From Duganella flavida (GTDB taxonomy: Bacteria; Pseudomonadota; Gammaproteobacteria; Burkholderiales; Burkholderiaceae_D): 64,000 bases of DNA. Both the position numbers and the translations under genes were made by a program. The notes below the pieces were generated by a model. That model worked only from the letters and a program-made list of their open reading frames with translations. It made no database searches and was not told the DNA's origin. The DNA is taken from positions 62,001-126,000 of the forward strand of contig NZ_WWCN01000005.1 in the NCBI RefSeq assembly GCF_009857445.1, written 5' to 3'. Positions 55,017 to 62,858 of the stretch are shown here, one piece after another. Position 1 is the first letter of the stretch; every line of letters starts with the position of its first letter.

Positions 55017-55643
55017 TCAGCCCGGCTGGTGCCTCGCCAGCCAAGCCTGTACGGATGGCCGCTGCCACTGGAATTCGACGTAATCGCGCAGCTTTTGCGG
55101 CACCTCGTCGCCGTTGCGCACCAGGCGGCTGAGCATGATGGCAAGGTCGGTATCGGCAATCGACCAGTCGCCGAACAGGTGCTGCGGGCCTTGCACGAAG
55201 CGCTCGGCCACGTGCACCAGCTTGGCGGCGGCTTGCTGCGCGGTCTCGGTCAGCGGCGAACAAGCTTTGCCGAAGAACACAGTTTCCGTGTCGCGCTCAA
55301 CGCGCACTGGCACCAGGTCGCTGCGCACCCAGGCCTGGATCTGGCGCGCCTGCGCCCGCTGGCGGCGGTCTTGCGGATACAGCCGCACGTACTCGGGCGC
55401 CGGGAAGGTCTCTTCCAGATATTCCGTAATGGCAGTGGACTCGGTCAGCACGAAGTCACCCTCGACCAAGGCCGGCACCCGGCCGGTCAGCGCGCGGCCG
55501 GCGTAGGCAGGCAGGCGCTGCTCGCCGCCTTCCAGGTCCACGGTCTTGACGGTAAATGGCAAGCCCTTTTCGGTCAGCGCCACGAAGGCGGAAAGCGCAT
55601 AGGGGCTGGTGTAGAGGCTATCGACGTACAGTTCAAACGGCAT
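55017..55643 (-). CDS. Glutathione S-transferase (YfcF-like)
   Basis: A 208-residue GST. The N-terminal thioredoxin-like part (LYVDSLYTSPYALSAFVALTEKGLPF, then GRVPALVEGDFVLTESTAITEYLEE with the glutathione-binding Glu-Ser) is followed by an all-helical C-domain (FGDWSIADTDLAIMLSRL). It resembles E. coli YfcF. It is divergent from the LysR gene. Confidence 0.9.
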   Translation of the reverse strand: MPFELYVDSLYTSPYALSAFVALTEKGLPFTVKTVDLEGGEQRLPAYAGRALTGRVPALVEGDFVLTESTAITEYLEETFPAPEYVRLYPQDRRQRAQARQIQAWVRSDLVPVRVERDTETVFFGKACSPLTETAQQAAAKLVHVAERFVQGPQHLFGDWSIADTDLAIMLSRLVRNGDEVPQKLRDYVEFQWQRPSVQAWLARHQPG

Positions 55644-55665
55644 GGCAGCTCCGGCTTAGGTAGAA

Positions 55666-55674
55666 TTATTCACA
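55666..55674 (+). promoter_or_regulatory. DnaA box 1 (TTATTCACA)
   Basis: Matches the TTATNCACA consensus. It lies in the GST/LysR divergent gap and is the first of three boxes in 87 bp, all in the same orientation. Confidence 0.6.
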
Positions 55675-55731
55675 TGGTAAACCTTGTCTAAGTCCCTGTA
55701 TAACGGTATATTTTCGCAATCCTTGTTAGTT

Positions 55732-55740
55732 TTATTCACA
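55732..55740 (+). promoter_or_regulatory. DnaA box 2 (TTATTCACA)
   Basis: Identical to box 1. It is separated from box 3 by 3 bp, a spacing that allows cooperative DnaA binding. Confidence 0.6.
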
Positions 55741-55743
55741 AAG

Positions 55744-55752
55744 TTATCCACA
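55744..55752 (+). promoter_or_regulatory. DnaA box 3 (TTATCCACA, high-affinity form)
   Basis: A perfect high-affinity DnaA box, ending 2 bp before the LysR-type gene ATG. Bound DnaA would cover the ribosome-site region of that gene in DNA. Confidence 0.62.
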
Positions 55753-55754
55753 GA

Positions 55755-56648
55755 ATGGCCCGCCGGCTGCCTAATTTTTCCGCATTGCGCGCCTTCGAGG
55801 CAGCGGCCCGCCACGAGAATTTCTCGCGTGCGGCGGAAGAGTTGCACCTGACGCACGGCGCCATCAGCCATCAAGTGCGGGGATTGGAAGAAGAGTTGGG
55901 CCGGCCGCTATTCGTGCGCAATGGCCGCCAGGTGAAAATAACTCACGACGGGCTGAAGTTCGCCCAGTTCCTCGGCAAGGCTTTTGCGGATATCTCCGCC
56001 GCCACCGACGCCATGCGCGCCGCCAGCATCAATCAGCGGCTGACCATCACCTCGATTCCCTCGTTTGCGGCGCGCTGGCTGGCGCCGCGGCTCGGTAAAT
56101 TCATCGAGCTGCATCCGGATATCGAAGTGGTGCTGCAATCGAGCGGCCACATGCAGGATCTGGCGAGGGAAGGCGTGGACGTGGGTATCCGCTTTGGTCG
56201 CGGCCATTACCCTGGGATGGTGGTGCTGCGGCTGATGGGGGATGTGTATTACCCGGTAGTGAGTCCCCACTATCGCAATGGAGAGCTGCCAGTCCAGCCT
56301 GCTGATCTGGCGCGGCACACACTATTACGCTCAGTTGAGCACTGGACACCGTGGTTTAACGCGGCCGGACTCAAGCTGCCGGAACCGTCGGGCGGGCTGT
56401 TGTTCGAGGATTTATCGATGCTGGTGCGTTCCGCTGCCGACGGCAACGGCGTGGCGCTGGTGCGTCACGTGGTGGCGATGCAGGAGATCGCCTCCGGGCA
56501 GCTGCTGCGGCTGTTCAACATCGCCACGCCCAGCCCGGATGAGTACTACTTCGTCACGCCGCCCGCTGCGGCAAGCAAGCCGCAGGTGCTGGCGTTCCGG
56601 ACCTGGCTGCTGGACGAGATCGAAGCCTTCCAGCGCCAGCAGGCTTAG
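55755..56648 (+). CDS. LysR-family regulator, GcvA-like
   Basis: A 297-residue LTTR. The N-terminal winged helix (LPNFSALRAFEAAARHENFSRAAEELHLTHGAISHQVRGLEEELG) is typical of the GcvA branch, and the effector domain spans about 90-295. Divergent from the GST gene, so it may control that gene and itself. GcvA proteins of other bacteria control glycine cleavage, a lipoate-dependent system, which is of note next to lipA/lipB, but the link is speculative. No clear ribosome site precedes the ATG. Confidence 0.9.
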   Translation: MARRLPNFSALRAFEAAARHENFSRAAEELHLTHGAISHQVRGLEEELGRPLFVRNGRQVKITHDGLKFAQFLGKAFADISAATDAMRAASINQRLTITSIPSFAARWLAPRLGKFIELHPDIEVVLQSSGHMQDLAREGVDVGIRFGRGHYPGMVVLRLMGDVYYPVVSPHYRNGELPVQPADLARHTLLRSVEHWTPWFNAAGLKLPEPSGGLLFEDLSMLVRSAADGNGVALVRHVVAMQEIASGQLLRLFNIATPSPDEYYFVTPPAAASKPQVLAFRTWLLDEIEAFQRQQA

Positions 56649-56660
56649 TTACCATAACCT

Positions 56661-56936
56661 TTACATGACAATCTTGACCATCGGGTGCGCCGAGAGCTCG
56701 GTGTACAGCGCATCCAACTGCTCGCGGCTGACAGCGCGCACGGTGCAAGTCAGCCCGGTGTAATTACCCTTGGCCGACGGACGCACTTCCATTTTGCCTT
56801 CGTGGAAATCAGCGTCATGCTTTTGCACGACCAACACAATGGCCGGGGCGAAATCGATATGAGTCGGCCCCATGACCTTGATCGGGAAGTCGCTCGGGTA
56901 TTCGATGAGGGACTCTGATGGTGGGATCGCTTGCAT
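56661..56936 (-). CDS. ybeD: YbeD (DUF493) family protein
   Basis: A 91-residue protein starting MQAIPPSESLIEYPSDFPIKVMG, the usual DUF493 opening, with an ACT-like alpha/beta fold. In many proteobacteria ybeD directly precedes lipB. Here the GST and LysR genes separate them, which looks like an insertion into an older ybeD-lipB-lipA array. The function is unknown; a regulatory role in lipoylation has been suggested from context. Confidence 0.88.
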   Translation of the reverse strand: MQAIPPSESLIEYPSDFPIKVMGPTHIDFAPAIVLVVQKHDADFHEGKMEVRPSAKGNYTGLTCTVRAVSREQLDALYTELSAHPMVKIVM

Positions 56937-56962
56937 ATTCTTATTCCATTTCAATAAAGACC

Positions 56963-56986
56963 GGCGACGCCAAAAGCGGCGTCACC
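56963..56986 (-). terminator. Probable terminator after the YjfJ-like gene
   Basis: The arms GGTGACGCC and GGCGTCGCC pair on the minus strand with one mismatch around a 6-base loop. A short pyrimidine stretch (GGTCTTTATT) follows. The T-tract is weak, so confidence is modest. Confidence 0.4.
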
Positions 56987-57005
56987 AGCCTATATTGTAG
57001 CCCGA

Positions 57006-57794
57006 TCAGGACTTTGCAAGCTGCAAAGGCTCCTGTGCCTGCGGCGCGGACAGGCGCTGCAAACGTGCCAGCGCCGACTCGTTCCCCAGTGCCGGCTGGC
57101 TCACCGATTTGCGGATCGCTTCCAGCTCAGCGGCCTGGTCCAGCGGCTTCTGGCCGATGTCAGTGACGATGCGCAAGCCCTCGGCATCATTGCGGATGCT
57201 CTCGGCGCGGCGGGTCAGGGCCGACAACGCGCTCAACTGGCCGTGCATGCCTTGCAGGCCGGCCAGCTGCTCCTGGCGCTCGGCGCGCAGCTGCTGCAGG
57301 TCCTGCTGGGCGCGGGCTGAAGCCAGCGCTTGCATCGCCTTTTTCGCTTGTGCGTCGAATTCGGACAGCTGTTTCGACAGCGCGTCGACGATGGTTTGCA
57401 GTTCGCCCATGTACTGGCGGGCGTCGGCTTCTTCCTGCAATTCCTGCGGCAGGCGCGCCTTGTTGTTCTCCAGCTCATCGCAGAACAGGGTGATGGTCGA
57501 TTCCGAAATCTTGCCGGCGGCCAGGCGTTCGGCCAGCGTGCCAGCTGCTTGCTCGTCGGTGGCGATCAGCTGGCGCAGCTTGACCACGTCGCCGGCTTCC
57601 TTATCGAAAGCGGCGCGGGCTGCGGCCAGCTTCTGGGCGGCGCTGCGCAGGTTGTCGGCCAGGCGGTCGCGGTCGGCCTCGGTGGCGGTTTCCGGGTCGA
57701 AGTTGGCGATCGCTTCGGAGACGCGGTTGCCCAGCGCGCCGAAATGCTTGGTGATCAATCGCGCGGTCAAACCCCAGCCATTCAAGTTGCTCAT
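57006..57794 (-). CDS. Coiled-coil PspA/YjfJ-like protein
   Basis: A 262-residue protein, helical almost throughout with heptad-like coiled coils (about 40-200, for example LADNLRSAAQKLAAARAAFDKEAGDVVKLRQL). No signal peptide or membrane segment. It directly follows a YjfK (DUF2491) gene, and E. coli yjfK is preceded by yjfJ, a PspA homologue, so a membrane-associated PspA-like role is likely. GAGGAAG precedes the ATG at 57794. Confidence 0.7.
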   Translation of the reverse strand: MSNLNGWGLTARLITKHFGALGNRVSEAIANFDPETATEADRDRLADNLRSAAQKLAAARAAFDKEAGDVVKLRQLIATDEQAAGTLAERLAAGKISESTITLFCDELENNKARLPQELQEEADARQYMGELQTIVDALSKQLSEFDAQAKKAMQALASARAQQDLQQLRAERQEQLAGLQGMHGQLSALSALTRRAESIRNDAEGLRIVTDIGQKPLDQAAELEAIRKSVSQPALGNESALARLQRLSAPQAQEPLQLAKS

Positions 57795-57822
57795 GTCAGT
57801 CTTCCTCAATCAAAGTTGCGCA

Positions 57823-58599
57823 TCATTGGATAACGATGCGTTGCTGCTCCACCGGGATGCCAATGACGAAGTCGACATGGATCCCGCGTTTGCTGCGATC
57901 GCCGTTCACACTGTGGACAATTTCCGTCGTGATCAGCAGATACTCGTTACCGCCGCCGCGCAGCTGGCGCACGTACGGCATGAAATACATTTCCTGGCGC
58001 AGGCCGGTCTGGCCGCTGGCGTCGTCCAGCCGGGTTTCGGTGCCGGTGAACGGCGACACAAACGGCGCTTGCTGGTCGCCGGCGTCGCGCCAGTAGTCGA
58101 GGCCCTGGCTGGCGCCGAACACCAGCTCCAGATCCAGCGCCGGGTCGTCCAGCTGTTGGCGTGACAGGGTGTAGCTGCGGTCGCCAAGGCCGCTGCCGGA
58201 CTGGCCGGTGTAGGCGTCTTGCTCTTCCGCCGTTTCCGGAATCACGCGCGCCAGCTGGGTGCAATACATGATCTCGCTGACCTCGCCGCTGGCGTTCTGG
58301 TAGATCTGCAGGAATTTCTCCTGCTGGTCGCGGTCGCCGGTGTCGAGGTAGTAGCGGTACAGGCCGCCCGCCTGCTTGAGCCGCAGCTGGGACACGGCAA
58401 CGATGCGGGTCTCGTTGGCGTCCGGCAGGGCGATCAGCGAGCCGTCAGCCACCGCGCGCAGCAGCGGCGATTGCTGGATGCCAACCACGCTGCCAATGCG
58501 GGCGCCCAGCGGCAGGTCGCCGTCGGTGCGCGGGGCATCGTTGCTGGCCAGCTTGGCCGCGCCGTTGCGCAGATAGTTGTATGCGTCAGTCCAGCCCAT
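57823..58599 (-). CDS. DUF2491 (YjfK) family protein
   Basis: A 258-residue cytosolic protein. PLGARIGSVVGIQQSPLLRAV near the start and RGIHVDFVIGIPVEQQRIVIQ at the end match the YjfK type. In E. coli yjfK belongs to the yjfIJKLMC group with glutathionylspermidine-synthetase-like genes and a PspA homologue. The function is unknown. The gaps are 28 bp to the YjfJ-like gene and 2 bp to the membrane protein gene upstream. Confidence 0.83.
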   Translation of the reverse strand: MGWTDAYNYLRNGAAKLASNDAPRTDGDLPLGARIGSVVGIQQSPLLRAVADGSLIALPDANETRIVAVSQLRLKQAGGLYRYYLDTGDRDQQEKFLQIYQNASGEVSEIMYCTQLARVIPETAEEQDAYTGQSGSGLGDRSYTLSRQQLDDPALDLELVFGASQGLDYWRDAGDQQAPFVSPFTGTETRLDDASGQTGLRQEMYFMPYVRQLRGGGNEYLLITTEIVHSVNGDRSKRGIHVDFVIGIPVEQQRIVIQ

Positions 58600-58601
58600 G
58601 G

Positions 58602-59468
58602 TCAGTTCCTCTCAAACGAGTAATTCGGGGCGGCGCGCAGGCGGCGGAACTTGCGCACCGAGTAGATTGCAGCCCACACCAGCAGGCTCAGTACCGATAA
58701 CCAGGCAAACAGGCGCAGCACGCTAGCCATGAACGAGGGTTCCGGCGGACGCGGCGCAGGAGCGGCAACCGGCGCGGGCGAGCCAAGGCCCGGCATGCCA
58801 CCCACCAAGCCAGCACCCTCCGAGACCGACGTCGCGGCGGTGGCCGAGCCGGTCGCGTCGGCCGGTGTGGTCGCGGCAGGGCTGCTGGTGGCTGGGGCCG
58901 GCGGTGCGCCGTGGGTAGTCGGGTAGGCCACCGGCTGGTTAGTCTGGCTCATCGCGCGGCCCAGCATGAAGCCCAGCAAGCCGTGCATCAGGGCATTCGA
59001 TGGCTGAGCTGGCGGCACGTAGACCGGCGACGGACCGGCATACGGTGGCACGCCATACGCGGGCGGCGCACCGTAAGCTGGGCGCTGCGGCTGCGAAGGT
59101 GAACGCAACGTGTCGTTCAGCGGCGGCAGCGGTTGCGGTGCGTTGGCGGCGGTGCGGCGTTCGTCCAGCGTTTTCAGCGCGCGTTCACGGGCGGCGCTCT
59201 GGTCGACATCGCGCGAGACGGCCGAAGTATTACGCTGCGGCTGGGCCGGCGAACCGGCTTGCTGGCCGAACGCGCCGGGACCGCTCTGGCGATTGGCGGC
59301 GGGCGGCCCCGGCCGGCTGTGCGCAGCGGAGTTGTTCTTTTGTGAAGAAAATCCACTTTTAAACGACGACGATGTGCCAGAATGTGATGCCGGCCGCGCT
59401 TGCGCCGGCGCATTGCCCAGAAAGGCAAGGCAAACCATCAAAAGCAGCGCTGAACTAAGTGACTTCAT
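58602..59468 (-). CDS. Exported Ser/Pro-rich protein with a C-terminal membrane helix
   Basis: A 288-residue protein of unknown function. A signal peptide (ends near AQARP) is followed by low-complexity Ser/Gln/Pro/Ala sequence (about 25-225) and a single membrane helix near the end (LRLFAWLSVLSLLVWAAIYSV) with a basic tail. Thus it spans the periplasm with a cytosolic C-terminus. As first gene of the YjfK/YjfJ-like group it may anchor those proteins at the inner membrane. Confidence 0.72.
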   Translation of the reverse strand: MKSLSSALLLMVCLAFLGNAPAQARPASHSGTSSSFKSGFSSQKNNSAAHSRPGPPAANRQSGPGAFGQQAGSPAQPQRNTSAVSRDVDQSAARERALKTLDERRTAANAPQPLPPLNDTLRSPSQPQRPAYGAPPAYGVPPYAGPSPVYVPPAQPSNALMHGLLGFMLGRAMSQTNQPVAYPTTHGAPPAPATSSPAATTPADATGSATAATSVSEGAGLVGGMPGLGSPAPVAAPAPRPPEPSFMASVLRLFAWLSVLSLLVWAAIYSVRKFRRLRAAPNYSFERN

Positions 59469-59554
59469 GATGTCTTTTCACAAAGAAGTTGAATGAAAAA
59501 CAGCATAGCGCCGCGCGTTGGCGGTTGCATCGGTAATAAAAGGCACGCTTCACC

Positions 59555-60037
59555 ATGACTCGCAAATATCTGGACATGAATCAGCACGACGCGCTCTACA
59601 AGGTGGCGCGCGCTTATCCCGGCGGCATCGACGCGTTGGCGCAAGCCATGGGGATTTCGGTCAACGTCTTGCGCAACAAGCTGGCGCCGACGATTGCCTC
59701 GCACTATCCATCGTTCGAAGAGGTGTCAACGGTGGTGGACTTGTGCCACAAGGCCGGGGTCAGCGACGCCCACCTGCCGCTGCACGCGCTGCTGACGCGG
59801 CACGGCATGGCAGCCTTCGTAATGCCGACGCCGGAAATCATCGGCGACGATGATCTGTCGCAGACGGTGTGCAAGGTGATGAGCCAGGTGGGAGCGGTAG
59901 CGGAGGCGGTCTCGACCGCGCTGCTGGATGGGAAAGTCACCGCTGCGGAAGCGGATTTGATCGAGCGGGAATTCCAGGGCGCCCTATCTGCCCTCGGCGA
60001 ATGGCGCGCCCGCCTGCGCCTGAAGGCGCAGGAGTAA
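59555..60037 (+). CDS. Phage regulatory CII-like (CP76) protein
   Basis: A 160-residue protein. The N-terminal helix-turn-helix (ALYKVARAYPGGIDALAQAMGISVNVLRNKL) and overall length fit the phage CII/CP76 family found in P2-like phages and, as here, alone on betaproteobacterial chromosomes. No integrase, capsid or tail genes lie nearby, so it looks domesticated. The stop codon is followed immediately by palindrome copy 3. Confidence 0.8.
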   Translation: MTRKYLDMNQHDALYKVARAYPGGIDALAQAMGISVNVLRNKLAPTIASHYPSFEEVSTVVDLCHKAGVSDAHLPLHALLTRHGMAAFVMPTPEIIGDDDLSQTVCKVMSQVGAVAEAVSTALLDGKVTAAEADLIEREFQGALSALGEWRARLRLKAQE

Positions 60038-60127
60038 TCCGGGGTCAGGTCCCCCATTTCTACACGGCCTCAAGCGTAGAGCGCTCTACGCTTGAGGCCG
60101 TGTAGAAATGGGGGACCTGACCCCGGA
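60038..60127. repeat. Long palindrome, copy 3 (90 bp, perfect, no spacer)
   Basis: Two 45-base arms are exact complements with no loop. Ends TCCGGGGTCAGGTCC, then CCATTTCTACACGG as in copy 1, then a copy-specific centre (CTCAAGCGTAGAGC and its complement). It starts at the base after the CII-like stop and ends 3 bp before the FecR-like stop on the other strand, so it fills the convergent gap exactly. Confidence 0.92.
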
Positions 60128-60130
60128 GTT

Positions 60131-62029
60131 TTACTGCTGGTTCTGCTTGTTGCGGCGGTCGCCTTTGTCGTTTTTGTCGTCGTTGCGGTGCTCACGTTCC
60201 GCCTCCCTGCGCGGCTCAGGACGATTTTCACGCTGGGCCGGCTGCGCTTGCTGCTGCGGCTGTTGCTGCTGAACCTGCGGCGGCGGCGTGAACTGGCGCG
60301 GCTGCTGCACCGGTTGCTGCGGCTGCTGGATTTGCGGCTGCTGCACCGATGGCTGCTGCACCTGCACAGCCTGCTGTTGGCGCTGTTCATCAGGGCGGAA
60401 GCGGCGATTGTCGTCGTTGCCGCGCTGGCGCTCATGGTCGCGGTCAAAACGGTCGCGCACCGGCTGCGGTTGCTGCGGCGGCGACACCTGGATGACCGGC
60501 GCCGGCGCGACCTGCACCTGTCCACCCGGCTGCCCCGGCGCATTGATGCGCGGCCGCACATCGATCCGCACGTCGTTTGGATTGATGGTCTGCGGACGCG
60601 AATCCGGCTGGCCAAACTGACCCGGCGCCAGCGTGCTGATGGTCCCGCGCGGCTGCTGCGCCGGCACTGGCACCGGCTGCGACGGCGCCGTGATCACGCG
60701 GCCCATGCGGTCGCTACGGTCATTGCGGTTGTCGACGCGGTCGTAGCGGTCCGGCACGCCATCATGATCGCGGTCGCCCATGCCACCACGATTCGGCGCC
60801 ATCGGACGGCCCGGCGGCGGTGTTACCGGCGCAGCGTTGTGGACAAAATTAGCCGGCGGGATCACCGGCGTGCTGCGGTTGATCACCACATTCCGATGAC
60901 CTTCAAACTGCTCGCGCGGCACCACGGTCAGGCCGTCGCGCTGGCCGTTCCAGTCGTTGCGCGGCGTGAAGGGCCTGCCGTTATGCGTCCACGTCGCACG
61001 GCGTTCATAATCGACCGACACGCGATAGCTCGGTACAAACCGGTCGCGCGGCGTCAGCGGATACCAGCCCAGTCCCGGACCGGGACGATTGCCACCGCCA
61101 TTGCCGCCCACCCAGCCGACCAGCGCCGGCGCCCATACCGGCCGCCCCACCGGACGCCCCGGCGCCCAGCACCAGCGGCGATTGACTATCACCCAGCGCC
61201 CGTAGTGCGATGGCGCATAACCCCACGGCGCGTTATCGACCCAAGTCCAGCCCCACGGCGCCAGCCAGATCCAGCGGCCGTCGCGGTAAGGCGCCCAGTC
61301 CGCTGCCACATTACGCGGCGCCCACAGCGGACCGTACTCGGTGCTGTCGGTCCAGCTGCCGTTGCGGTCCAGTTCTTCGTAGCCAGTCATGCCGCTGGAG
61401 ATGAAGCGGGTCGTGCTAGTGGTGTCGTAACGGTCGCGGTCCTCGGACCAAATATCAAAGCCATCGCGCCGCGCCAGGCTGGTGCGCACGTCTTCGGTGC
61501 TGACATCGACATGGCGGCCGTTGTTGACCACCACCGACGAGCCCGCGCCTTCCACGCGCGCCGTGCCCGCCAGTACGCTGATCTGGCTGGTGTCCGGCGC
61601 GCGGTCCACGTCCACCCGCAGCACGCCCGGCTCGACCATGGTGATGCGCGCTTGCGGCGTGCTCAATTCAAAATCGCGCAGCATCTCGGGGCTGCGCACG
61701 CGGATGCTGACGCTGCCGTAGTTCAGGCGCAAACGCAGCAAATCGTCATCCATGCCAGTAATTTCAAGGTCGGAGTCGCTGTCCACCCGCACCGCTGTCG
61801 AGCCGACGCGGAATTCCGTGCGCGCACCGCTGGCGGTGTTGATGTGATTGAAGGCCGTCACCGGCCAGTTCAGCGATGCACCGATGGGCTCGCCGTCACC
61901 GACCAGCGTCACTTGGCCCTGGACGCTGGAAATGCGGCCGACCATGGCTGGCGGATCTTCGGCCAGCGCCAGCGAACTTAAGCCGGCCAAGGCGGCCAGC
62001 ACGACGGTGTGGATAATTTTGCGGCTCAT
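60131..62029 (-). CDS. FecR-domain/DUF6600 exported protein with a Gln/Arg-rich tail
   Basis: A 632-residue exported protein. Signal peptide (ends LALAED), FecR domain (about 28-185, GRISSVQGQVTLVGDGEPI, FELSTPQARITMVEPGVLRVDV), then Trp-rich blocks of DUF6600 type (YGPLWAPRNVAADWAPYRDGRW, PWGWTWVDNAPWGYAPSHYGRW). A calcium-type repeat (DRDHDGVPDRYDRVDNRND) and a long Gln/Pro then Arg/Asp-rich disordered tail follow. No FecI sigma gene is nearby, so FecR here is a scaffold or envelope domain rather than a sigma regulator. The role is unknown. Confidence 0.83.
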   Translation of the reverse strand: MSRKIIHTVVLAALAGLSSLALAEDPPAMVGRISSVQGQVTLVGDGEPIGASLNWPVTAFNHINTASGARTEFRVGSTAVRVDSDSDLEITGMDDDLLRLRLNYGSVSIRVRSPEMLRDFELSTPQARITMVEPGVLRVDVDRAPDTSQISVLAGTARVEGAGSSVVVNNGRHVDVSTEDVRTSLARRDGFDIWSEDRDRYDTTSTTRFISSGMTGYEELDRNGSWTDSTEYGPLWAPRNVAADWAPYRDGRWIWLAPWGWTWVDNAPWGYAPSHYGRWVIVNRRWCWAPGRPVGRPVWAPALVGWVGGNGGGNRPGPGLGWYPLTPRDRFVPSYRVSVDYERRATWTHNGRPFTPRNDWNGQRDGLTVVPREQFEGHRNVVINRSTPVIPPANFVHNAAPVTPPPGRPMAPNRGGMGDRDHDGVPDRYDRVDNRNDRSDRMGRVITAPSQPVPVPAQQPRGTISTLAPGQFGQPDSRPQTINPNDVRIDVRPRINAPGQPGGQVQVAPAPVIQVSPPQQPQPVRDRFDRDHERQRGNDDNRRFRPDEQRQQQAVQVQQPSVQQPQIQQPQQPVQQPRQFTPPPQVQQQQPQQQAQPAQRENRPEPRREAEREHRNDDKNDKGDRRNKQNQQ

Positions 62030-62120
62030 GGCAGCGTCTCCTGTGGATATTATTGATTTAACGCCGACCGCTTGGCTTCGACTACAGGGGTTACACGGGG
62101 TTACAAAAAAGCATTGCAAA

Positions 62121-62759
62121 TTAGACAGCCGCGCCGCCGCGCTTGACGAAGAACAGCGCCGCACCGACCGCCATCAGCAGGCCGCCGAATACGCGGTTCT
62201 GTTTTTTCACCGCGCTGGCGTCGCGGAAGAAGCGCTGCATCGACGAGGCCAAAAATGCGTAACTGTGCATCACCACCAGGTCGATGCAGCACATGGTGAC
62301 GGCCAAAATCAGCAGTTGCGGCAACAGCGGCGCGTCGTGGGTAATGAATTGCGGCAGCACCGCCACCATGAAGATGATGCCCTTGGGATTGGTGGCATTG
62401 GTCAGGAAACCGGTCAGGAAACGCTTCTTGGCAGCCGGCACTTCCACCTCAGCCTGCTTCTGCTCGCTGATGCTGACCTTGGCGCGCCACTGGCTCAGGC
62501 CGAGGTAAATCAGGTACAGCGCGCCCACCGTCTTGACGATGCTGAACGCCACTTCCGACGCCATCAGCAGCGAACCGACGCCCGCGCCGGCGATGAAGAA
62601 CACCAGCAGCAAGCCAGTCTGCAAGCCGAAGATGGTTGCGCTGGCGCGGCGCACGCCGTACGACAGCCCGTGCGACATCGACAGCACAGCGCCCGAGCCC
62701 GGCGAGACGGCAATAATGCAGGCAGCGACAAAAAAAGTAATCCAAGTGGCGAAGCTCAT
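62121..62759 (-). CDS. LysE/RhtB family amino-acid exporter
   Basis: A 212-residue exporter with six hydrophobic segments. The N-terminal AVSPGSGAVLSMSHGLSYGVRRA is the family hallmark, followed by GALYLIYLGLSQWRAK and FLTGFLTNATNPKGIIFMVAVLPQF. It exports amino acids such as homoserine lactone, threonine or lysine; the substrate is unknown. I start at the ATG at 62759, which begins the first membrane segment; ATG at 62789 or further upstream is possible. Confidence 0.9.
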   Translation of the reverse strand: MSFATWITFFVAACIIAVSPGSGAVLSMSHGLSYGVRRASATIFGLQTGLLLVFFIAGAGVGSLLMASEVAFSIVKTVGALYLIYLGLSQWRAKVSISEQKQAEVEVPAAKKRFLTGFLTNATNPKGIIFMVAVLPQFITHDAPLLPQLLILAVTMCCIDLVVMHSYAFLASSMQRFFRDASAVKKQNRVFGGLLMAVGAALFFVKRGGAAV

Positions 62760-62858
62760 GACGGTTCCATTCAAATCAGCGATCTCCATTGTAGCGGTAT
62801 CGCCGCCGATCTTGCTTGGGTTAATATTGCTGATCAAACCACACTTGGAGTTGCAAAA

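Noticed and set aside
59555-60037. Prophage remnant
   Set aside because: Apart from the CII-like regulator there is no integrase, structural gene or attachment-site repeat around it.
60092-61981. Plus-strand 629-codon open frame opposite the FecR-like gene
   Set aside because: Its product is Arg/His/Leu-rich without domains, and the minus strand encodes recognisable FecR and DUF6600 sequence. High GC creates long antisense frames.
61848-62858. Upstream extension of the DUF808 frame
   Set aside because: It crosses the exporter and FecR-like genes on the other strand and has no family similarity; the conserved start is the ATG at 62859.
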